Part shown: one piece after another, positions 59,863 through 64,000 of the stretch | Layout: each line of letters begins with the position of its first letter | Position numbering within the stretch: position 1 is the first letter of the stretch | Source of the DNA: Actinoplanes missouriensis 431 | GTDB lineage: Bacteria > Actinomycetota > Actinomycetes > Mycobacteriales > Micromonosporaceae | Length of the DNA: 64,000 bases | Assembly: GCF_000284295.1 (NCBI RefSeq) | Contig: NC_017093.1 | Span: forward strand, 7,006,001-7,070,000 | Reading direction: 5' to 3' | The notes under the pieces: generated by a model | The model's database searches: none | Told to the model about the DNA's origin: nothing | What the model saw: the letters and a program-made list of their open reading frames with translations, nothing else | Translations under genes and position numbers: made by a program

Positions 59863-60756
59863 CTATCGACGGAGCACCGCGGCGCCGGCGGTCACGGTCA
59901 CCGCGGCCAGGGCCGCGAACGCGATCAGGGTGGTCCCATCGGGTTGCAGCAGCGGTTGCGCCCGCAGCGCCTGCCAGGTCAGGAGCAGCACCAGTACGGC
60001 GTAAGCCCCGCCCCCGACGAACACGAGCCGCATCCGCTTCACCGGGTCGGCGACCAGCCGCCCCAGCAGGACGGCGAGCAGCGGCAGCGCCTGCAGCGCG
60101 TGCAGCCCGACGAAGTGGCCGATCCGCAGGTCCCCGCCGGTGGTGCTCCACCCGGTCACCGGCATGCCCGGCCCGCCGTCCGGGACGCCCACCGCGTGCG
60201 CCCCGGGAGCGGTGGCGGTGCCGCCCTGCGTGGTCATCAGGAACGCGACGGCCATGCCGAGCAGCGTGACCAGCAGGCCGAGACGGATCGCCCAGGCGAT
60301 CGCCCGGTCCGGGATCCGCTGCCGCAGGGCGGTGACCCCGATCAGCAGGTGCGCGAAGAAGAGGACCATGATGGACGTGCCCATCGCCGACCAGAGCGTC
60401 GCGTCCAGCGGTGTCGCGATGTTGTAGTGGCTGGTCCTGCCCCGGATCACCTGGAACACGATGATCGCCAGCTCGGCCACCGCGACCCCGACGATCACGA
60501 TGCCGGCCCACTCGGCCGGCCGGCTGCGGCGCGGCAGGATCGACAGCATCCAGGCGAGCGTCCCGGCGTAGACCACGAACGAGACGGCGAACTTGAACGG
60601 CTTGAGCCAGATCGGCACGCCGGTCAGGATCCGGGGATCGGTGAGGATCCCGACGGCGGCGACGACAGCGAGGACCGCCGAGGCGGCCGTGAGGGCCAGC
60701 AGCGCCCGGTTCCAGCGCACCGGCGTGGTTACAGCGGGAAGATCGATCGTTGTCAT
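59863..60756 (-). CDS. Multi-helix membrane protein, unnamed paralogue family
   Basis: A 297-aa membrane protein with about eight helices. It shares with 21558-22316 the ordered blocks W-x-KP-x2-F-x2-SF (here IWLKPFKFAVSF), AWMLSILPRRSR, VAELAIIVFQVIRGR and SHYNIATPLD. The C-terminal part has LRIGHFVGLHALQALPLL with two conserved-looking His. ATG 60756 starts MTTIDLPAVTTP. It is first in an operon with the kinase and NarL regulator. A sensor or accessory role for the kinase is inferred from the repeated association. Confidence 0.78.
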   Translation of the reverse strand: MTTIDLPAVTTPVRWNRALLALTAASAVLAVVAAVGILTDPRILTGVPIWLKPFKFAVSFVVYAGTLAWMLSILPRRSRPAEWAGIVIVGVAVAELAIIVFQVIRGRTSHYNIATPLDATLWSAMGTSIMVLFFAHLLIGVTALRQRIPDRAIAWAIRLGLLVTLLGMAVAFLMTTQGGTATAPGAHAVGVPDGGPGMPVTGWSTTGGDLRIGHFVGLHALQALPLLAVLLGRLVADPVKRMRLVFVGGGAYAVLVLLLTWQALRAQPLLQPDGTTLIAFAALAAVTVTAGAAVLRR

Positions 60757-60855
60757 ACTCGCAGCGTCCCGTTCCGGAGCCGCCGGATCGCCCGACCGGG
60801 GGCCGTCCTTGCGGCCGGTCGTCGGAGGCCTTCTCCTCCCCTGGTAGGAGACCGC

Positions 60856-60861
60856 CATACT
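60856..60861 (+). promoter_or_regulatory. -10 of leaderless promoter
   Basis: CATACT ends 6 bases before GTG 60868, with no ribosome site. Confidence 0.5.
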
Positions 60862-60867
60862 GGCCCG

Positions 60868-62349
60868 GTGATCCCCCACACCGACTTCCCCGCCGACGAC
60901 TCCGGGCGGCGCAGCAGCAACTCCTTCGGCAGGTCCGTCGTCGCCGACGCGCTGCGCGCCGCGGACCCGGCCGCCGCGGCCGCCGCCGAGCGGGAGACCG
61001 ACTGGCGACGCGGTTACCTCCGTCATTTCCGGGCGCTCGTCGAGGCCGGGCTCTCCGCCGGCGGGGCCGCGGCATACGAGATCGCCGAGGCCGGGCTGGC
61101 GTCGGTGCAGGCGCGGATGCGGTTCCGCCGCGACGACGGGGAGTTCACGCTGGCCCAGGCCCTGCTGGCACAGCCGGAGCGGCCGTTCGAGACGGTCACC
61201 GTGACCGGCACGGGGGTCGCCGAGAAGGAGCTGGGCGTGCCGTACCGCGGCGACCTGCTCCGGGGCGACGCGCTGAAACGGCAGCTCGACGACTGGGTCA
61301 CTCGCGGCGTGATCGAGGAGTCGGCCGCGGCCGCGGTGCGGGAGGTGGCCGCCAACCCGGACTGGCTGGACCTCAGCGACCAGCGCCTGGTCACGTTCGG
61401 CGCAGGCTCGGAGATGGGGCCGCTCGCGTCCGTCCTGGGCTGGGGCGGCACGGTCCTCGCCGTCGACCTGCCGCGGGCGGACCTGTGGGAGCGCACCGCC
61501 GCCCTCGCCTCGCAGTCGGCCGGCCGGCTGCTCGCCCCGCTCGCCGCCACCACCGGCCCGGTCGCCGACCCGGTGGACGCCGCCGACGCTCACCCGATCC
61601 CGCAGCCGGTCGCCGGTGTGCCGGGCGCCGATCTGCTCAGTGACCTGGGCGCGGTCGCGCAGTGGCTGCTCGGCTTCGACGAGCGGCTCATTCTCGGCAA
61701 CTACGTCTACGCGCCGGGCGGGTCGTACCCGAAGCTCGCGGCCGCGCTGGACGCGCTCGCCGTGCACCTGCGCGAGCAGCGGCCGGACACCGCGCTCGCC
61801 TTCCTCGCCACGCCGACCGACGTCTACGCCGTGCCGGGCGAGGCGGTCGCGCAGAGCCGGGCCCGGTTCGCCGCACGGTCCCGGCGGGCCCGGACCGGCG
61901 CGCTGCTCTCCGGCGGGCGGCTGCTGCGCCCCAACTACCTCACCGACCTGGCGCCCGGCGTCAACGACAGCCTGGTTCCGCAGCAGGGGCCGAACTACGC
62001 CCTCGCGAAACGCATCCACCGCTGGCGGGCCGCCGTCGCGCGCCGGGACGGGGTGGTCAGCTTCACGGTGGCGCCGCCGACGCGTACCCGATCGGTGGTC
62101 AGCAACCGGCTGCTGGCCGCCGCCTACGCGGGCGCGCACCTCTTCGACGTGGAGATCTTCGAACCGGCCGCCGCGAGCCGCCTGATGGCCGCGCTGATGG
62201 TGCACCAGATCCGCCGTCCCCGGCCGGCCGATCCGGCCGCGTGGAAGGACGAGGCGACCGGAGCGGCACACGGCGGGCTGTGGCGTGCCGCCTACCACCC
62301 GAGGACGGCCCTGCCGCTGGCCGCGGTCCGCGGGCTGCTGAGCCGGTGA
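60868..62349 (+). CDS. Rossmann-like protein of unknown function
   Basis: A 493-aa soluble protein I do not recognise. An N-terminal helical part (RSSNSFGRSVVADALRAADP, residues about 16-90) is followed by LVTFGAGSEMGPLASVLGWG at about 175-195. That is a glycine-rich nucleotide loop like that of NAD(P)-dependent dehydrogenases, with strand VLAVDLPR after it. Later blocks include LGNYVYAPGGSYPKLAAALD, FLATPTDVYAVPGEAV and RPNYLTDLAPGVNDSLVPQQ. The start at GTG 60868 fits the leaderless -10. The gene overlaps the MobA-like nucleotidyltransferase gene by four bases, so the products probably act in one pathway. It is full-length with no sign of decay. Confidence 0.7.
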   Translation: MIPHTDFPADDSGRRSSNSFGRSVVADALRAADPAAAAAAERETDWRRGYLRHFRALVEAGLSAGGAAAYEIAEAGLASVQARMRFRRDDGEFTLAQALLAQPERPFETVTVTGTGVAEKELGVPYRGDLLRGDALKRQLDDWVTRGVIEESAAAAVREVAANPDWLDLSDQRLVTFGAGSEMGPLASVLGWGGTVLAVDLPRADLWERTAALASQSAGRLLAPLAATTGPVADPVDAADAHPIPQPVAGVPGADLLSDLGAVAQWLLGFDERLILGNYVYAPGGSYPKLAAALDALAVHLREQRPDTALAFLATPTDVYAVPGEAVAQSRARFAARSRRARTGALLSGGRLLRPNYLTDLAPGVNDSLVPQQGPNYALAKRIHRWRAAVARRDGVVSFTVAPPTRTRSVVSNRLLAAAYAGAHLFDVEIFEPAAASRLMAALMVHQIRRPRPADPAAWKDEATGAAHGGLWRAAYHPRTALPLAAVRGLLSR

Positions 62350-62921
62350 GCGTCGCCGGACTGGTCCTGGCCGCCGGGGCGGGCCGCCGGTACGGCATGC
62401 CGAAGGCCCTGGTCCGCTACGACGGGCAGCTGCTCGTGGAGCGCGCCGCGGACACGTTGTCCCGGGCCGGCATCGACCGCGTGCTGATCGTCCTCGGCGC
62501 GGCGGCCGACGAGGTGCGCGCTCGCGGGCGTCTCCCGGAGACCGTCGTCAACCCGGACTGGGAGACCGGTATGGGGTCGTCCCTGCGGACCGGGCTGGCC
62601 TCCCTCGCCGCGACGCCCGGCTGCACGGCCGCTGTCGTGCTGCTCGTCGACATGCCCGGGGTCAGCCCCGAGGCGGTCCGCCGGATCACCGCCCACGCGG
62701 CGCCGGACGCCCTGATCATGGGTGGTTACTCCGGCCGGCGGGGGCATCCGGTGCTGCTCGGGCGCGACCACTGGTCCGGGGTGTCGGCGTCGGCCACCGG
62801 CGATCGGGGGGCGCGGGACTACCTGCGTACCCATGAGGTGGTGGTGGTCGGGGTCGGAGACGTGGCCGATGACAAAGATCTTGACGAGCCGGGCAACCTT
62901 TCCGCGATCCACGACCACTGA
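62346..62921 (+). CDS. MobA-like nucleotidyltransferase
   Basis: A 191-aa NTP transferase. LVLAAGAGRRYGMPKALVRY is the nucleotide-binding start, VLLVDMPGVSPEAV the metal-binding Asp strand, GRRGHPVLLGRDHW a conserved loop, and DLDEPGNLSAI the C-terminal Asp motif. This is the MobA/MocA class, which links GMP or CMP to molybdopterin, though relatives act on other cofactors or sugars. GTG 62346 overlaps the upstream stop (GTGA). No molybdenum enzyme is in the window. Confidence 0.88.
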   Translation: MSVAGLVLAAGAGRRYGMPKALVRYDGQLLVERAADTLSRAGIDRVLIVLGAAADEVRARGRLPETVVNPDWETGMGSSLRTGLASLAATPGCTAAVVLLVDMPGVSPEAVRRITAHAAPDALIMGGYSGRRGHPVLLGRDHWSGVSASATGDRGARDYLRTHEVVVVGVGDVADDKDLDEPGNLSAIHDH

Positions 62922-62955
62922 CCCTTCGACAACACCCTCGAAGGAAGGCTGGATC

Positions 62956-63744
62956 GTGTTCGACAAAATGCGGAAGCGGTGGCGTGCCGGCGTGGTGGCG
63001 GTGGCCGCCCTCGGTCTGGGTCTCGGCGCTGTCGTCTACACCCAGGGCGCGTCGGCCGCGTCCTGGCCGAGCGCTACCAGCACGGTCAAGGTCACCGCGA
63101 GCAAGCCGATCTCCGGTACGGTCGACGGCGGCCTCAAGCGGTACGTCGGCAGCGGCGCCCTCGGCAGCGGCTCCCAGGACGAGGGTCAGGACCCGCTCTT
63201 CGTGCTGGCCGACGGCGCGGTCCTGAAGAACGTCATCATCGGCTCGCCGGCCGCCGACGGCATCCACTGCAAGGGCTCCTGCACGATCCAGAACGTCTGG
63301 TGGGAGAACGTCGGCGAGGACGCCGCCACGTTCAAGGGCGGCTCCGGCGCGAAGTACACGGTCACCGGCGGCGGCGCGAAGTCGGCCGACGACAAGGTGT
63401 TCCAGCACAACGGCGGCGGCACCCTGACGATCAGCAACTTCCAGGTCAGCGACTTCGGCAAGCTCTACCGCTCGTGCGGGAACTGCTCGACGCAGTACAA
63501 GCGCGCGGTCGTGGTGAAGAACGTGACGGTCACGGCGCCGGGCAAGAGCATCGTCGGCATCAACACCAACTACGGCGACACCGCCACGCTCTCCGGCATC
63601 ACCATCACCGGTGACAGCAAGAAGAAGATCTCGATCTGCGACCGCTTCACCGGCAACAAGACCGGCAAGGAGCCGACCAAGACCGGCAGCGGCCCGGACG
63701 GCACCTACTGCAAGTACACGACCGCGAACATCACCTACAAGTAG
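62956..63744 (+). CDS. Secreted pectate lyase (PL3 family)
   Basis: A 262-aa exported enzyme. Signal peptide 1-about 35 (basic start MFDKMRKRWR, ending GASAA). The mature domain shows the short right-handed beta-helix of PL3: DEGQDPLFVLADGAVLKNVI, DGIHCKGSCTIQNVWWENVG, DDKVFQHNGGGTLTISNF and KYTTANITYK at the end, with paired Cys. Acidic clusters (DGIHC, EDAATF) bind calcium. It cleaves polygalacturonate by beta-elimination. GTG 62956 has AAGGAAGG 7 bases upstream. Together with the CebR-box upstream of the RCC1 gene it points to plant-matter degradation. Confidence 0.93.
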   Translation: MFDKMRKRWRAGVVAVAALGLGLGAVVYTQGASAASWPSATSTVKVTASKPISGTVDGGLKRYVGSGALGSGSQDEGQDPLFVLADGAVLKNVIIGSPAADGIHCKGSCTIQNVWWENVGEDAATFKGGSGAKYTVTGGGAKSADDKVFQHNGGGTLTISNFQVSDFGKLYRSCGNCSTQYKRAVVVKNVTVTAPGKSIVGINTNYGDTATLSGITITGDSKKKISICDRFTGNKTGKEPTKTGSGPDGTYCKYTTANITYK

Positions 63745-64000
63745 GCATCCAGCGCGCCCAGCGTGCTGATCCGGCACATCTCCTCGACCGGTCCGCTCCC
63801 GGACCGGTCGAGGTGCACCGCCCGCAGGCCGGCCTCCCGCGCCGCCAGCACGTCGAAGGCGTGATTGTCGCCCACGCTGAGCACCGATCCGGGCTCGATC
63901 CCCCACCGCCCGCAGGCGAGCCGGAACGCCTCCGGGTCGGGCTTGGCGACCCCGAGATCGTCGGGAGTGAACACCTGTGCGATGTGGCTCAACCCGATCC
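63735..64000 (-). CDS. HAD-superfamily hydrolase, 5' part cut off
   Basis: The C-terminal 88 residues of a HAD hydrolase. LGVAKPDPEAFRLACGRWGI contains the catalytic Lys (motif III), and VLSVGDNHAFDVLAAREAGL the Asp motif IV. The first two motifs are beyond the window edge. Its end overlaps the pectate lyase end by 10 bases (convergent). Likely a phosphoglycolate-phosphatase-like enzyme. Confidence 0.88.
   Translation of the reverse strand, partial: IGLSHIAQVFTPDDLGVAKPDPEAFRLACGRWGIEPGSVLSVGDNHAFDVLAAREAGLRAVHLDRSGSGPVEEMCRISTLGALDAYL

Overview
The window is high-GC DNA with dense genes, GTG and TTG starts, many 4-base ATGA/GTGA overlaps and frequent leaderless promoters. An SsgA-family sporulation protein, two AfsR/SARP-type regulators, NarL-type two-component pairs and many secreted hydrolases point to a filamentous, sporulating actinomycete. 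Micromonosporaceae (Actinoplanes-like) is my best guess, inferred from style and not proven.

Left part (1-17 kb). After a cut lipoprotein, a flavin reductase and a small membrane protein comes a repeat-rich 0.8-kb gap. Then follow a TIR / membrane / coiled-coil / 14-blade WD40 protein (2371-5826) and a SLOG-fold protein (5844-6317), which look like a conflict or immunity cassette. An AfsR-type STAND regulator, a receiver plus double-KaiC ATPase pair, and an overlapping two-gene operon with three dynamin-like GTPase domains (11643-16993) complete this part. It is the most likely place for an undescribed system.

Middle part (17-38 kb). An XRE/MmyB regulator and a quinone oxidoreductase are followed by a NarL-type kinase/regulator pair, a membrane protein of an unnamed family, a DUF6461 protein, and a transposase scar. 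A 2.1-kaa secreted modular lipase and a second SARP/AAA regulator come next, then tRNA-Val(CAC) with a strong terminator, a TIGR02611 membrane protein, the SsgA-like protein, AraC and Rrf2 regulators, a DUF4236 protein and a TcmP-like protein.

Right part (38-64 kb). A TPR/FnIII membrane protein, a TPR-GGDEF diguanylate cyclase and an alpha/beta hydrolase are followed by a secreted RCC1-repeat protein preceded by an exact CebR-type operator. A run of envelope and lipid genes comes next: DinB, EEP, tandem PAP2, BrkB, lipid kinase, DUF1990, MBL and DedA. Then come a serine hydrolase, an Ala-rich helical protein, an S1 protease, an orphan winged-helix regulator, a flavin reductase/FMN reductase pair, an S8 protease, a second NarL-type pair in an operon with a paralogue of the unnamed membrane protein, a Rossmann-like unknown, a MobA-like nucleotidyltransferase, a PL3 pectate lyase, and the C-terminus of a HAD hydrolase running off the end.

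Across the window, extracellular degradation (lipase, S1 and S8 proteases, pectate lyase, RCC1 protein) is paired with many regulators. Short tandem repeats fill several intergenic gaps.
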